Shown here: positions 1 to 11,500 of the stretch, piece after piece
How positions within the stretch are numbered: the first letter of the stretch is position 1
Layout: every line of letters begins with the position of its first letter
Assembly (NCBI RefSeq): GCF_000154225.1
Contig: NZ_DS264586.1
Location: forward strand, 2,200,527 to 2,264,526
Direction: 5' to 3'
Length of the DNA stretch: 64,000 nt
Source: Schaalia dentiphila ATCC 17982
Lineage (GTDB): Bacteria > Actinomycetota > Actinomycetes > Actinomycetales > Actinomycetaceae
Notes under the pieces: model-generated
Seen by the model: the letters and a program-made list of their open reading frames with translations, nothing else
What the model was told of the DNA's origin: nothing
The model's database searches: none
Program-made: the position numbers and the translations under genes

Positions 1-2
1 GG

Positions 3-485
3 GAGGCCCTGTCCTGGAAGGGGCAGGGCACTCCCCCGGTCTCCCTGATCTTTATGATCGTGGGAATTATCGCGGTTGCCGCAATCCTCATTGCGCTCAT
101 CCTCAACCCGATCCGCCTCGCCAAGCGCGTCTCTCCCACCGTGTTCGAGGAGGAGGCCAGCGAAACGGAGGCCCAGGCCTCGTTCGACGAGGCCGTGGCA
201 GCCCAGGACTGGGACCTGGCCTACGTGTGGGCATACCGTCTCATGGTTTTGGGCCTGGACGCTCAGGACGTCGTCACCTCCACGCCCGGATTGACGGCGC
301 GCGAGGCGGCGCACGCTGCGACGCGAGTCGCGCCCATGTTCGGCCCCCAGCTCGATCAGTTTGCGCAGGCCTTTGACCAGGTGCGCTACGGCCGCTCCGG
401 CGTTTCATCCGATCATGTTGAGGCGTTGCGCCGCTTCACCCCGGACCTCCTGCGCGCCTGCCGTGATGCGGAGGTGGCGTCGTGA
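3..485 (+). CDS. DUF4129 domain protein, C-terminal part (5' end outside window)
   Basis: The reading frame is open from base 3 and has no start codon inside the window, so only the last 160 residues are seen. One membrane segment rich in I, A and L follows a short stretch beginning with tryptophan and glycine residues, and a soluble domain of about 115 residues follows it. Near the end the pattern PGLTAREAA, then FDQVRYG, is the typical DUF4129 tail. The stop overlaps the next GTG start (GTGA), so the two are co-translated. DUF4129 proteins have no established biochemical role; they recur beside MoxR and DUF58 genes in actinobacteria, as here. Family assignment is good; function unknown. Confidence 0.75.
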   Translation, partial: EALSWKGQGTPPVSLIFMIVGIIAVAAILIALILNPIRLAKRVSPTVFEEEASETEAQASFDEAVAAQDWDLAYVWAYRLMVLGLDAQDVVTSTPGLTAREAAHAATRVAPMFGPQLDQFAQAFDQVRYGRSGVSSDHVEALRRFTPDLLRACRDAEVAS

Positions 486-1625
486 AAGCCACGCAGGTCG
501 CTGTCGTCACTCCGACTGCCCGCGAGCGCTTCGCCGCGGCACGCCCGATGATCATCATCGTCGTATTCTCGCTGCTGCTCGTGGTCGCAGCGTCTATCCT
601 GCCCACGGCTGGGTACAACAACGCCCCCGTCGGTATTCGGAATAAGGAGGGCGATGGGGCGCGCGCCCTCGCCCAGGTGCTGGGCGACCACGGCATTTCC
701 GTGCGTGATGTGAACGCGCAGCAGGCCGCGTCGGTCGACGAGAATACAACTCTCGTCGTTATTTTTCCGTCGCGTATGACCGATGAGATGGCGACGGCTA
801 TCGAGACGCGCACGAACGTCGTCTACGTGGGCCTCGAGGAGGATCAAGGATCCTACTCCGTCTACCTTCAGGGCTTGCGTTCCGGACGTGCATACAGCAG
901 CAAGACGTGGCTCACCCCCGGCTGTACGTCCGACATTGCGGGCCGCACCCAGCATCTGCAGGCCTCGGACTACGTACTGTCCGGCTCGGCCGACGGATGG
1001 AATCTGTGCTTCTCCGACGACGGCAGGAACTACGCGTACGCCGAGCGCTCCGACTCTGGCCGATTCCGCGCTCTGATCCCCGACTCCCTGCGCCTGCGCA
1101 ACCGCGCGATCTCCGAGGGAGGAAATGCCGCGCTGGCAATCAACGCGATCGGCCGGACCTCGAAGGTTGCCTGGTATTCGCCGACGCGCACCGACACTCC
1201 GACGGGCACGTCGACGCAGGAGCTGCTCACCTCCCCGTACCTCATGCCCGCGTTCCTCATGGTCATCGCCGCCTGCCTGCTGGCTGGCCTCGCGCGTGGT
1301 CGCAGGCTCGGCCCCCTCACCTCCGAACGCCTCCCCATCGAGGTCCCGGCATCCGAGACGCTTATCGGCAAGGCCCGCCTCTTGCGTTCCCAGCGCGCCT
1401 ACGAGCACGCCGCGCAGGCACTGCGCAGCTCCACGGCCTCGCGCATCGCGACCGCCCTGGGCGTTGCACACACCGCCGACCGGGAAGCCCTCACTCACGC
1501 GATGGAACAGCGAGGCCTGCCCGCCTCGCGCTGCTCCGCCCTCCTGTGGGGTCCGCCCCCAACCTCCGAAAAGGCACTCATCCGCCTCGCCAATGACCTC
1601 GACGCTCTCGAAAAGGAGATTCGCC

Positions 1626-1633
<8 letters not shown>
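482..1633 (+). CDS. DUF4350 domain membrane protein
   Basis: 383 residues from a GTG start that overlaps the preceding stop. A first membrane segment lies at about residues 24-42 (IIIVVFSLLLVVA), then an extracytoplasmic region with the DUF4350 pattern (NKEGDGARALAQVL, followed by LVVIFPS), and a second membrane segment near residues 250-268, leaving a cytoplasmic tail of about 110 residues. It belongs to the DUF4129-DUF4350-MoxR-DUF58 set, whose members are thought to act together in assembling or maturing membrane or envelope complexes. That role is inferred from conserved linkage; no catalytic motif is visible. Its stop lies inside the start of the moxR gene, an 8-base overlap. Confidence 0.8.
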
Positions 1634-2777
<1,144 letters not shown>

Positions 2778-2784
2778 GGCCCCC

Positions 2785-4116
2785 GTGGCAATTTCGGCGC
2801 GTAGCGCGCTCCTTGTACTGGTCGGGCTCATCCCCCTCGCGTTCGCCCCGTCTCGCGCTCTCGCGTGGGCGTGGTGTGGCCTCGTCGTAGCCGTGTGCCT
2901 CCTCGATGCCTTCGCCGCGCCCTCCCCGCGCACCCTGCGGCTCAGCCGTGACGTGACCGGGCCGATTCGTGCTGACCAGACCACCGAGTCTCGCCTGCGA
3001 CTGACGAACACGACGAAGCGCCACATGAACCTGGATGTGCGCGACGCGTGGCCTCCTTCGCTCACCCCATCGCCGGTGCGCCAGCGAGTGCGACTGCGCC
3101 CGGGCACCTCCGAGCGTGTCTCTACCGTGCTCGCCCCGACCCGGCGCGGCACCCGCGAGGCCGACGTCGTCACGATTCGCTCGTGGGGTCCCCTGCACCT
3201 GGGCGCGCGCCAGGTGAGTCTGTCCGCTCCCCTCTCCCTGTCGGTCCTCCCCGAGTTCAAAGCGCGCGTCCTGCTGCCCTCGCGCCTAGCGCGTCTCCAC
3301 GAGCTCGAAGGAACCACTCCGACGACGCTGCGCGGCGCGGGAACCGAGTTCGACTCCCTGCGCTCCTACGTCGTGGGCGACGATCCGCGCGACATCGACT
3401 GGCGTGCTTCCGCTCGTTCGACGGAACTGATGGTGCGCCAGTGGAGGCCCGAACGCGACCGCCACGTCGTGATCGTCGTGGACTGCGGGCGTGCCTCCTC
3501 GGCTCTGCTCGGAGCCCCCGAGCACGAAGAGGTTGACTCGATCGCGCTGGGACGCGCCCCGCGCCTCGATTCCTCTATCGAGACTGCCCTGCTTCTCGCT
3601 GCCCTGGCCGACCGAGCGGGCGACAAGGTGCACCTCATCGTCCTCGACTCGGCTGTCCGCGCACGCGTCTCGGGCGTGCGAGGAGCTAAGGTCATCGAGA
3701 CCCTGGCCCACACGTTTACGGATATTTCACCCCGCCTGGACGTCACCGACTGGTCGGAGATGGTCAGCACGGTCGAGCAGACCGTACATCATTCCGCGTT
3801 CGTCGTTATCGCAACGAAGATTCCACCGGCCGGCATGGAAACCGAGTTCACCGATGCGCTGGCGCGCTTAAGCGACCGCCACACGGTGCTGGTTGCATCG
3901 GCGACCGATCCGGATGAAATCCGAGCGCGGGCAGGACGCGAGGACGCCGAGCAGGTCTTCCTTGCTGCCTCCGCCTCCCTCGCCGAACGGTCCGACGAGG
4001 CGGGAGCCACCGACGCTCGCCTGGCCGGCGCGCTCACCGTGCGCGCCTCGGCGGGTCTGCTTCCCGCTCGGACCGCGGACCGCTACATCGAGCTCAAGAA
4101 GAGCGGCCGACTCTGA
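2785..4116 (+). CDS. DUF58 domain protein (MoxR partner)
   Basis: 443 residues from a GTG start 7 bases after the moxR stop. Two hydrophobic stretches fill residues 5-45, followed by a beta-rich region. The hallmark DUF58 block is GAGTEFDSLRSYVVGDD, then PRDIDWRASAR, about residues 185-210, and a VWA-like fold with VVIVVDCGRAS follows. DUF58 proteins are membrane-anchored presumed partners of MoxR ATPases. The four genes 1-4116 form one operon, judged from overlaps and the single orientation. It ends facing the SpoIIM-like gene, only about 40 bases away. Confidence 0.88.
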   Translation: MAISARSALLVLVGLIPLAFAPSRALAWAWCGLVVAVCLLDAFAAPSPRTLRLSRDVTGPIRADQTTESRLRLTNTTKRHMNLDVRDAWPPSLTPSPVRQRVRLRPGTSERVSTVLAPTRRGTREADVVTIRSWGPLHLGARQVSLSAPLSLSVLPEFKARVLLPSRLARLHELEGTTPTTLRGAGTEFDSLRSYVVGDDPRDIDWRASARSTELMVRQWRPERDRHVVIVVDCGRASSALLGAPEHEEVDSIALGRAPRLDSSIETALLLAALADRAGDKVHLIVLDSAVRARVSGVRGAKVIETLAHTFTDISPRLDVTDWSEMVSTVEQTVHHSAFVVIATKIPPAGMETEFTDALARLSDRHTVLVASATDPDEIRARAGREDAEQVFLAASASLAERSDEAGATDARLAGALTVRASAGLLPARTADRYIELKKSGRL

Positions 4117-4158
4117 GCCGCGCCTGCTTCGCGCGCGCATTGACGCCACGTGAGCGAC

Positions 4159-5151
4159 TCACCCCGAGACAGGCTGGTAGTAGCCTGCGTCAGTGCCGAC
4201 ATCGGCGCTGGCGCCCGCCTGGTGCGCGCGCCGCCCGAGGATGAGGATGTATGCCCACACGGCGGCCGTCATGAGGGCACCGAGGGTGATCTTGACGGCG
4301 TCAGGCAGGTCGGAGGGCGTCACGAAGCCCTCCAGGACGCCGGATCCGGCCAGGAGAATGGCACAGCCCGCCGCGACCGTCATCGCGCTACGAGCCGCCT
4401 GTCCGACAGCCTGGAAGCGCGTCATCGGACCGGGCACGAGCAACGACCAGAAGACCCGCAGACCCGCCGCAATCGAGATGAAGACGGCAGTCAGCTCGGG
4501 AAGTCCGTGCGGCAGGATGAAACGGAAGAAGTGCCAGACTCCGCCGTAGCTGAAGACGACGGCCGTTGACGTGCCGATGCTCGTGGCGTTCTCCCACAGG
4601 ATCTTCAGCGGGTAAACTCCCGTAATCCCCGTGGCCACGCCCACCAGGGCGATCCAGGCATTATTGGCCCACACGGACAGGCCAAACTCCGCGTTCGTGT
4701 CCTGGTGGTAGTACTCAACGAACGCGCTCTGCGCATAGTACTTCAGCTGCTCGGGGGTACCCAGCTCGTTCATGACATCCGGGTGACTCATCAGGTAGTG
4801 CGCTTGGACGCCGGCGATGGCGATGAACGCTGCCATCACGGCCAGGATCACCCAACGGATCCGATAGAGCGTGAGCGGTAGGGACACCGTGAAGAAACGT
4901 GCGATAACGGCTCCGGAGAGGCCGCCGGTGCCCGCGAGACGCCCGCGCGCGGCGGACAGGATGCGCGACAGCTCCGCGATCACCTCGGGATCGGGGTTGA
5001 GCGTGCGAACGCGCGCCAGATCCGTCGTGGTCGAACGGTAGAGACGGTCGAATTCGTCGATCTCGTCGCCCGACAGCGAGCGCTGGCGCGTCAGCTGTTC
5101 CAGCCGTTTCCATTCCGTTTCGCCACTTACCCGCAGCACATCAATGTCCAT
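4159..5151 (-). CDS. Stage II sporulation protein M-like (SpoIIM/DUF95) membrane protein
   Basis: 330 residues on the minus strand. The N-terminal 90 residues are soluble and helical (WKRLEQL, DEFDRLY, TTDLARVR). Several membrane helices follow, starting at about residue 100 with RIRWVILAVMAAFIAI and ending with the segment before the RRAHQAG tail. The pattern matches SpoIIM/DUF95 proteins, which in actinobacteria recur next to RDD and MoxR-DUF58 genes even in species that do not sporulate, so a role in sporulation should not be assumed. It diverges from the RDD gene with only 9 bases between the starts. No clear ribosome binding site precedes the ATG, so a leaderless transcript is possible. 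Confidence 0.85.
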   Translation of the reverse strand: MDIDVLRVSGETEWKRLEQLTRQRSLSGDEIDEFDRLYRSTTTDLARVRTLNPDPEVIAELSRILSAARGRLAGTGGLSGAVIARFFTVSLPLTLYRIRWVILAVMAAFIAIAGVQAHYLMSHPDVMNELGTPEQLKYYAQSAFVEYYHQDTNAEFGLSVWANNAWIALVGVATGITGVYPLKILWENATSIGTSTAVVFSYGGVWHFFRFILPHGLPELTAVFISIAAGLRVFWSLLVPGPMTRFQAVGQAARSAMTVAAGCAILLAGSGVLEGFVTPSDLPDAVKITLGALMTAAVWAYILILGRRAHQAGASADVGTDAGYYQPVSG

Positions 5152-5160
5152 TGGACTAGC

Positions 5161-6000
5161 GTGTCATATATGAGCACGCAACGCAGTCAATCGAGCGCCA
5201 TTCAAGACGACTTTGTGCGCACGGGCGAGGCAGTCACCCTGGACGTGACACCGGCCTCGCCTCCGGAGCGCTTCGCCGCCGCAGTTATGGATGCGACGAC
5301 GTACTTGATGTGCACAGTCGTGCTGCTTGTCATGGCTGTCAGGTTCACCTTGCCATCCCCGTCAATCCAGCGCGTGATCATCATCGGCTTCTTGTCGACG
5401 ACAATGTTTTTCCTGCCGCTGGTGGTCGAGATCGCGACCCGTGGGCGCTCGTTTGGGAAGTGGGCATTTAACCTGCGGGTCGTGCGCGACGACGGCGGTG
5501 CGATCACTGCCCGCCATAGCGCAGTGCGCGTCTCGACAGGCATTCTGGAGAACTGGGCGACCTTTGGTGGCCTGGCTGCACTCGCGGAGCTCATGAGCTC
5601 AAAAGGCAAGCGCCTGGGCGATCTGGCGGCCGGGACGATGGTGTGTTCACAGGGCGCGTCCGTGTTCTACCCGCCGCTCGTACTGCCGCCGGGCCTCGAA
5701 GACTGGGCGCACACCGCAACAATCCTCCCCCTCGACGATGCCCTCGTCGCCGAGGCTCGTGCCTTCCTGCAGTCGAATCGCTCGTTGAAGACGGACGTTC
5801 GAGGACAGGTCGCAGTCTCACTCGCACAGCGCCTGTCGCGTCGCGTGCAAACTCCCCTCCCCGATGGCCTCCACCCGGAGGTTGTGATTGCGGCCGTGCT
5901 GGTGGCCCGCAGGGATCGCGAGTGGGGTCGGGAGGCTGAGCGCCGCTCGCGAGGCCAGACTCGTTTCCACGAGGCGACGCAGGCTCGTTTCGGCCTCTAG
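5161..6000 (+). CDS. RDD family membrane protein
   Basis: 279 residues from GTG 5161; an in-frame ATG at 5170 is an equally possible start. The RDD domain spans about residues 30-165: PPERFAAAVMDATTYL gives the R and D of the first segment, and GRSFGKWAFNLRVV with KGKRLGDLAAGT are typical. About three membrane helices are visible. Beyond residue 165 is a soluble C-terminal extension of about 110 residues, basic at its end. RDD proteins have been proposed as transporters or membrane scaffolds; the substrate here is unknown. It shares the short intergenic space with the divergent SpoIIM-like gene. Its last codons touch the end of the convergent DUF3499 gene, a 4-base overlap. Confidence 0.85.
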   Translation: MSYMSTQRSQSSAIQDDFVRTGEAVTLDVTPASPPERFAAAVMDATTYLMCTVVLLVMAVRFTLPSPSIQRVIIIGFLSTTMFFLPLVVEIATRGRSFGKWAFNLRVVRDDGGAITARHSAVRVSTGILENWATFGGLAALAELMSSKGKRLGDLAAGTMVCSQGASVFYPPLVLPPGLEDWAHTATILPLDDALVAEARAFLQSNRSLKTDVRGQVAVSLAQRLSRRVQTPLPDGLHPEVVIAAVLVARRDREWGREAERRSRGQTRFHEATQARFGL

Positions 6001-6455
6001 CCCCTAGTCGTGTCCTCGGTGTCCGTGCCGTCGACAACGGTGAACTGGGCGCGGCGTCGCGCGTACGGGCTCGACGGATCGAGCGGGCTCGAGGTGTCAG
6101 GGGTCCCCACGGAACGCGCGGGCCCGAACGGTCCGGTGGTCGGCTTGCGGGTCTCCTGAGGCGGCGCCGGGGCCGCCTGCGCCTCCTGGGCAACCCTGCG
6201 CACAGCATCGACGAGCGCCGCGAGGTCATCCCCCGAGGGCGGCGCGGGTTCGAAGGTGGTTGCCAAACGCACGACCTGCCAGCCAAGCGGCGCGGTGAGG
6301 TTGTGCGCGTGTTCCTCGCACAGGTCGTAAGAGTTAGGGTCGGCGACAGTCGCGAGGGGGCCGACAACGACCGTCGAGTCGCGGTAGTCGTAGGTCAGAG
6401 TGGCGACGGCGACCGTGGAGCAGCCGGGCTTGGAGCAGTGGCGTTGGGCAATCAC
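5997..6455 (-). CDS. DUF3499 family protein
   Basis: 152 residues from a GTG at 6455. The frame stays open upstream to 7016, but similarity to the family begins only here. The first 75 residues carry the DUF3499 pattern: RHCSKPGCSTVAVATL, DSTVVVGPLA, then YDLCEEHA. Two cysteines near the start plus the CEEH motif form a likely metal site, which is inference. The remainder is proline- and glutamine-rich and low in complexity. The family is restricted to actinobacteria and lies beside whiB2, DUF5719 and a zincin-like gene, as here; in Mycobacterium tuberculosis I recall the homologue near whiB2 as well. Function unknown. Confidence 0.85.
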   Translation of the reverse strand: MIAQRHCSKPGCSTVAVATLTYDYRDSTVVVGPLATVADPNSYDLCEEHAHNLTAPLGWQVVRLATTFEPAPPSGDDLAALVDAVRRVAQEAQAAPAPPQETRKPTTGPFGPARSVGTPDTSSPLDPSSPYARRRAQFTVVDGTDTEDTTRG

Positions 6456-6524
6456 GCCCCTAAGAGTACGACACTCTGTGCCCGTATCGCCCGCTTCGGC
6501 GCGCCATACGCTTACCCTGAGGGG

Positions 6525-6947
6525 GTGTTTTCTACGCGCCGCCATGTCTCGAGTCGTGACCGCCACGGTCGCGGTCCGCGCGGTCCCCTGTTTTTCCCGG
6601 GGACTCCGGCGTGGAGGACGCGGCGTGAGGACTTCGATCTGATGGTCGGCGAACTCGTCACCGAGCTCATTCGTCGATGGCCGCAGGTGGCCACGATCGA
6701 GTTTGCGGTCGAGGATGTCCCCCCGTCGAACCCTGCTCCCTGGGAGTCTCACAACGTCGTCGTCGCGCGTATTTTCCCGGCGGATCGGCGTCGCGGTCTG
6801 CACGATCGTATCGTCGTCTATCGCCTGCCGATCACGCTGCGGTGCGCCCCGGAGGAGGTCGCTGTTATGACGCGCAGGGTATTGATCGAGCGCATCAGCC
6901 ACATCCTGGCGTTGCCGCCGGACGAGATCGACGACGCGATGCGCTGA
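6525..6947 (+). CDS. Metallopeptidase-family (zincin-like) protein lacking the HExxH motif
   Basis: 140 residues from GTG 6525, the only sensible in-frame start after the divergent DUF3499 gene. The opening RRHVSSRDRHGRGPRGPL, the central IEFAVEDVPPSNPAPW and the closing ALPPDEID match the actinobacterial branch of the Zincin_1 (metallopeptidase) family. The position where active members carry HExxHxxG reads IERISHILAL, so the first zinc histidine is missing. This loss appears common in the actinobacterial branch, and the protein is probably not a peptidase. The gene faces the end of the DUF5719 gene with an 8-base gap. The start codon has a poorly placed ribosome binding site, so the start is tentative. 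Confidence 0.75.
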   Translation: MFSTRRHVSSRDRHGRGPRGPLFFPGTPAWRTRREDFDLMVGELVTELIRRWPQVATIEFAVEDVPPSNPAPWESHNVVVARIFPADRRRGLHDRIVVYRLPITLRCAPEEVAVMTRRVLIERISHILALPPDEIDDAMR

Positions 6948-6955
6948 GCGGTGCT

Positions 6956-8500
6956 TCAGTTGGTGGTGCGGATGGTGCCGCTGACGGCGCTGATGCCTTC
7001 CGTGCCCACGTTCCACGTCGTGGTCATGCGACCCACAGCCGTGTCCGCGGAGACGACGATAGTCGCCTGGATCGGAGAGTCCGCGCTGAGGGTTCCACCG
7101 TTGTCAGGCAGATCCACGAGGGTGGGGATCCCGGGTGCAACGTAGATGGTGCGCCCGCCCACGCGCACTGTGACCGCTCCGGGTGTGGAAGCAGACGTTC
7201 CGCTCGACTGTGGGTCCTGATCGGCGCCGGACTGGCTTGTCCCGGATTGCCCGCCGCTCGGCGAGGGCGAGGCCCAGATGTCAGGGGTTGCACTCGGGCT
7301 GGGGGCATCCGATGAGGCGACGCCTTGATCGTTCGACGAGGCCGGAGCGTCCGCGGGTGCGTAGAGCAGGAGGCTCGCGCGTACGTTGGTGACGCCCGAA
7401 TTGGTGGCCAGGGAGGTGGCACGGATCGGCGTCGTAGAGAGGACCTGGCGTCCCATGCCCTCAATCTGGGTGGCGCCAGGAATAGTCGCCTCAGTCAGGG
7501 CTGTGGCGGGAGTCGCGTTGGACCGCATGATCCAGGCACTCGCTCGCTGCGCCCACGGCGCACCGAGGGTGATTGTCGTCGTCTGAGCCACGACCTCACG
7601 ATCGGAGGTGACGATGAGCGTGATCAGACTGGAGTCGCTGGATGCGCCGTCAAGGGGCATGTCGAGGGTGGTGCCTTCGGCGACCGTCGCCTCGCCTCCG
7701 GCCAGGGGGTGCACGCCAGTCGAATCGGCGACGGAGACGCTCACGCGGGCCTCTCCCGACGGCGAAGTGAGGCGGAGCAGGGAGGTTCCCTTCGGGTCCA
7801 CGCCGAGGATGGTCTGCGTGGTTGCGGGCACGACCGCGGAAGCCAGGGTGGTACCCTGCGGGATTTCACCGTTCATGAGGGAGGCCTGCGCCCAGGCGGC
7901 AACCCCTCCCCCGTCGGCGGTCACATGCACGGCCAGTGCGCTCTCGTCGGGGAACCATCCGGCGAGCAGCACCGAGGCCGAGGAACGCGCGGGGACTGTC
8001 ACCTGACGTGGTGCTGCGTTGAGCGGCCCCGGCGCGCCATACCCATCGATGCTGACGACCGATGCTGTGGGGCCGGGGTTGGACAGGATCAGGACCATAT
8101 CGGCACCCGCGGTGGTCGCACCGGTCGCGATCCACTGAGATGTGCGAGCGGCCGCGCAGCCGACGGCGCTGAGGCCGGCGAGTTCACCGCCGCCCTGACC
8201 GGCGAGGGTGAGGGCCGTCGGGATGACACCGCCCTGCCCTGTGACGGAAGCGGGTGCGGGAGACACGGGAGCCGTCGCCAGCGACGACCAGGTGATACCC
8301 GCTGCGACGTTCGTGGTCTCAAAGGGGTCGACAATGCCGGAAGGGCAAGCGAGCTGGACCTGGGAGGGGTGTGCGCTCTGCGCAGTGCCTTCCACCACGG
8401 CAGGAGCAGACGACACCCACATGGACGCCGAGGCCACAACCGCCGCGGCTATCCCCGCTCCCATCAGTGTCGTCAGGGAGTTGGCTGGGCGCTTCGTCAT
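6956..8500 (-). CDS. DUF5719 family exported protein
   Basis: 514 residues from ATG 8500, which overlaps the stop of the upstream glycosyltransferase as ATGA; the open frame extending to 8641 lies inside that gene and is not used. An N-terminal membrane segment or uncleaved signal at about residues 12-32 (MGAGIAAAVVASASMWV) is followed by a long serine-, threonine- and glycine-rich extracytoplasmic region with repeated beta-strand patterns. A low-complexity linker follows (about residues 395-440, rich in S, P, A and Q) before a last small domain. DUF5719 proteins occur directly downstream of large GT2 membrane proteins in actinobacteria, which suggests a partner role at the envelope. Activity unknown. 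Confidence 0.82.
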   Translation of the reverse strand: MTKRPANSLTTLMGAGIAAAVVASASMWVSSAPAVVEGTAQSAHPSQVQLACPSGIVDPFETTNVAAGITWSSLATAPVSPAPASVTGQGGVIPTALTLAGQGGGELAGLSAVGCAAARTSQWIATGATTAGADMVLILSNPGPTASVVSIDGYGAPGPLNAAPRQVTVPARSSASVLLAGWFPDESALAVHVTADGGGVAAWAQASLMNGEIPQGTTLASAVVPATTQTILGVDPKGTSLLRLTSPSGEARVSVSVADSTGVHPLAGGEATVAEGTTLDMPLDGASSDSSLITLIVTSDREVVAQTTTITLGAPWAQRASAWIMRSNATPATALTEATIPGATQIEGMGRQVLSTTPIRATSLATNSGVTNVRASLLLYAPADAPASSNDQGVASSDAPSPSATPDIWASPSPSGGQSGTSQSGADQDPQSSGTSASTPGAVTVRVGGRTIYVAPGIPTLVDLPDNGGTLSADSPIQATIVVSADTAVGRMTTTWNVGTEGISAVSGTIRTTN

Positions 8501-11500
8501 CTCTTCCTCCACGCGGATAGGGCGCTTGCTGCGGCGACGACCAGGCACACGCCGGAGGCGATCCGCCAGGGGATGATCCACCACGCGCTGTAAGTGAGCG
8601 TCAGGTGCCCTGCGGTAGGCATCTCGAAGGCCTGAGACCATCCGTCGGCTGCTTCAGTAGCGACCAAAGCGGTGCCGTCGACGGATGCGCGCCATCCGGA
8701 GTCGGCGCGCTCGGCGAGGATCAGGGTGCCGCTCGCATCAACGTCTCCGCTGACGCTCAGCTGGCTGCCGCCGACCGGGGTAGTCACGCCAGACCCCGAT
8801 TCGACGCGGGCACGCGAAGGGGTCACGCCGCCCGGTCGCACGCGCCAGACGGTGCCCGAGTTCGTGTCGCCGACTTTTTCGAGGCCGGAGGCGCGGTCGA
8901 GTCCGGAGGTCAAGGCCTGGGATCCGCTGGCGCCGAGGGGCACCAGGATCGTATCGATATCGTGGGCGGCCAGGGTCGCCACGGTCGTGTCATCGGGGTA
9001 GACGACGAGCGTGTAGGCCGCCTGGGCAAGCGACGCGGTCGCGGGGTCTCGCAGGACTCCTTCCGCAGCGCCCGAGCGAGCACGAGCGAGGGCGAGGGCG
9101 CGCGTTGCCGGCGATCCATCAGTCAAGGAGGGGCCCGAGCCGCGCCACAGGGACGCGTTCACCGTGCCGTTCGTCGGATCGCCGTCGAGGACGAGGATAC
9201 GGCCCACGCGCGTCGATCGCTGGGCCTGCGAGGCGACAGCGGAGACGATCGGCGAGGACATCGGGGAAACGGTCGAGCGCTGCGCGAGCGTGAAGGTCGG
9301 AGTGTCCGCTGCGTCGCCACGTGCGGCGAAGGCCGAGACGGCCACGCCTCCTCCTGCTCCGAGCAGAACGAGCGCGCTGAGGGCGCCGAGCGCACGTACG
9401 GTGAAGGGACGCGAACCGTCCCATGCGGGACGCGAGGCCTCGGCCTCGTCTTCGTTGCCCGAACCAGATCGGGCGGCGAGCACGAGCAGGGCGCCGACAG
9501 ACAGGGACAACGCGGGGCCGGTCCACGCGTGAGCGACGAACGCCCCGGAGATTCCCACGCCGATCTGCGAGGCAGCCCAACCGGCCGCTGCGGCCACGAG
9601 GGCTAGGCAGAAGGCGAGTGCAGCACAGCGAGTACGCAGGCGCAGGAGAGCAATGCCCGCGGCGGCAATGATGCCGGCACCGATAGTGCCCAGAGCAATG
9701 GCCTCGAGCGGCGTTGACGGTGCGGCAGGCATGCCAAGCATCGCCATCCACGAATCGGCGCGCGTGTAGGCGTGCACTCCCCCGCTCGTCGAGGCGAACG
9801 CCGGCCATGCCGAAGGGTGCACCGCGATCGAGACGTAGGTGGGCACGAGGAGGACGATGGCGGGCAGTGCCACGAGGAGGGAACGACGCGAACGCCACGC
9901 CAGAACACCCGCACCCAGCGGGAGCGTCCAGGGAGCGCAGCAGCATAGGACGACGAGGGCAAGAGCGGCGCATCCGCCGTTGATTCCTCGCGGACGCAGC
10001 GGGGCCTCATCGACGCCACCGGCACCAGCTACCAGCAGAGGCTTCGGCTGGCCCAAGCAGTATGCGGCAAAGACCGGCAGGGCCGCGTGCGCGAGGGTCG
10101 CTGCGAGAACGCCGTGCGTGGCACTCATGAGCAGAGAGGGTGCGACAGACCATGCGAGCGATACGAGGAAGCGGACGCGCAGCGACGAGGCGAGCACTCG
10201 TGAAGGAATCCAGGCCATCATCGCGGCAATCGGAGTCGACGCGACAAGCAGGAAGGTGGCAAGAGCTCCCGGGGTGATGCCCATGGGTGCAAACGGAGCA
10301 CTGAGAATCGCCATGAGGATCGTCAGCGGATCAGCCCCGCCGGCGTACCCGTCTCCGCCCGGGACCCACGCGGACCACGCGGCTGCCCACAGCTCGGACC
10401 ACGAGGAAGGCAGGGACACCCAGGCCCCGCCGACGAGGCCAGCCCCCGTCCCCCACCACTGCATCAGTGCCAGGGCGGCAGTGAGGATGAGGAGCCCCAG
10501 GGCAGTCGATGCCGAGCGGAATCGGTAGCGTCGCATCGAGGCAATGATGAGCGGATCGATCCGCTCTCCATGCTCATCTTCGTCCACGCCTGCGGGTTCC
10601 TTGCGCAGCATGGCGGGAGCCGTCTCAAGCGCGCGGAGGGTCGAGCGGGGAACGCGACGCGACTGAGCTGCGCGGACACGCCCCGCCAGCAGGCGCGGGG
10701 TCGCGCCGATCAGGGACACGAGGGCGCCGATTTCGGGCAGAGCCAGGGAGGCCCGGCCCGTCAGAATGCGTCCGAGGGCGCGGGCGGGGCTCCACACAAG
10801 GAGCCACAGCGCCAGGAACGGCAGGATGAGGGCAGGCACTGCCTTGCACCAGTTGTACATCTGGGCGTAGCGGCGCTTGCGGAACGATCCATCGGTCGCG
10901 TCGTTGCCATCGACGACGGCATCGGAGACATCCCCCGTCGGTTTGCTGTGGTCCGTGTCCGAAGCGCCATCGAGGCCGGAGTAGAGGGAGACGCGGGCGT
11001 GACGCACGCGCGCCTTGGGGGCTACGATCACGCGATACCCGGCCAGGTGCAGGCGCCGCCCCAGGTCGAGGCCGTCACCGAAGGGACCGAGCGCGGGATC
11101 GAATCCGCCGACTGCCTCGTAGGCCTCGGCACTGATGAACAGACCGGCGGTACCGACGCCGAGGACGTCGCTCGTGCCATCGTGCTGGCCCTGGTCAATG
11201 TCGTCATCACCGACACGCTCGAGTCGGCGGGCACTGGCCGTGGCAAAGATGCCGAGTTCAAGGAGACGGCTACCATCCCAGCTCATCTGCTTGACGCCGA
11301 CAGCTCCGACGATCTTACCGACGGCGGCGGCCTGGATCAGCTCGTCGAGACACTCGGGTTCGGGGGCACTGTCCTCGTGCAGAATCCACCACCACTGCTC
11401 CGACGCAAAGCGGGCACCCTGTGCGTGAGCGCGACGAATCGCGTCGCCGAGGTTCCGGGCGCGGCCGACGCGCACGAGTTCGGCACCGTCGGGAACTCGA

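Noticed and set aside
4159..5151. SpoIIM-like protein as evidence for sporulation
   Set aside because: The family is widespread in non-sporulating actinobacteria; nothing else in the window is sporulation-specific.
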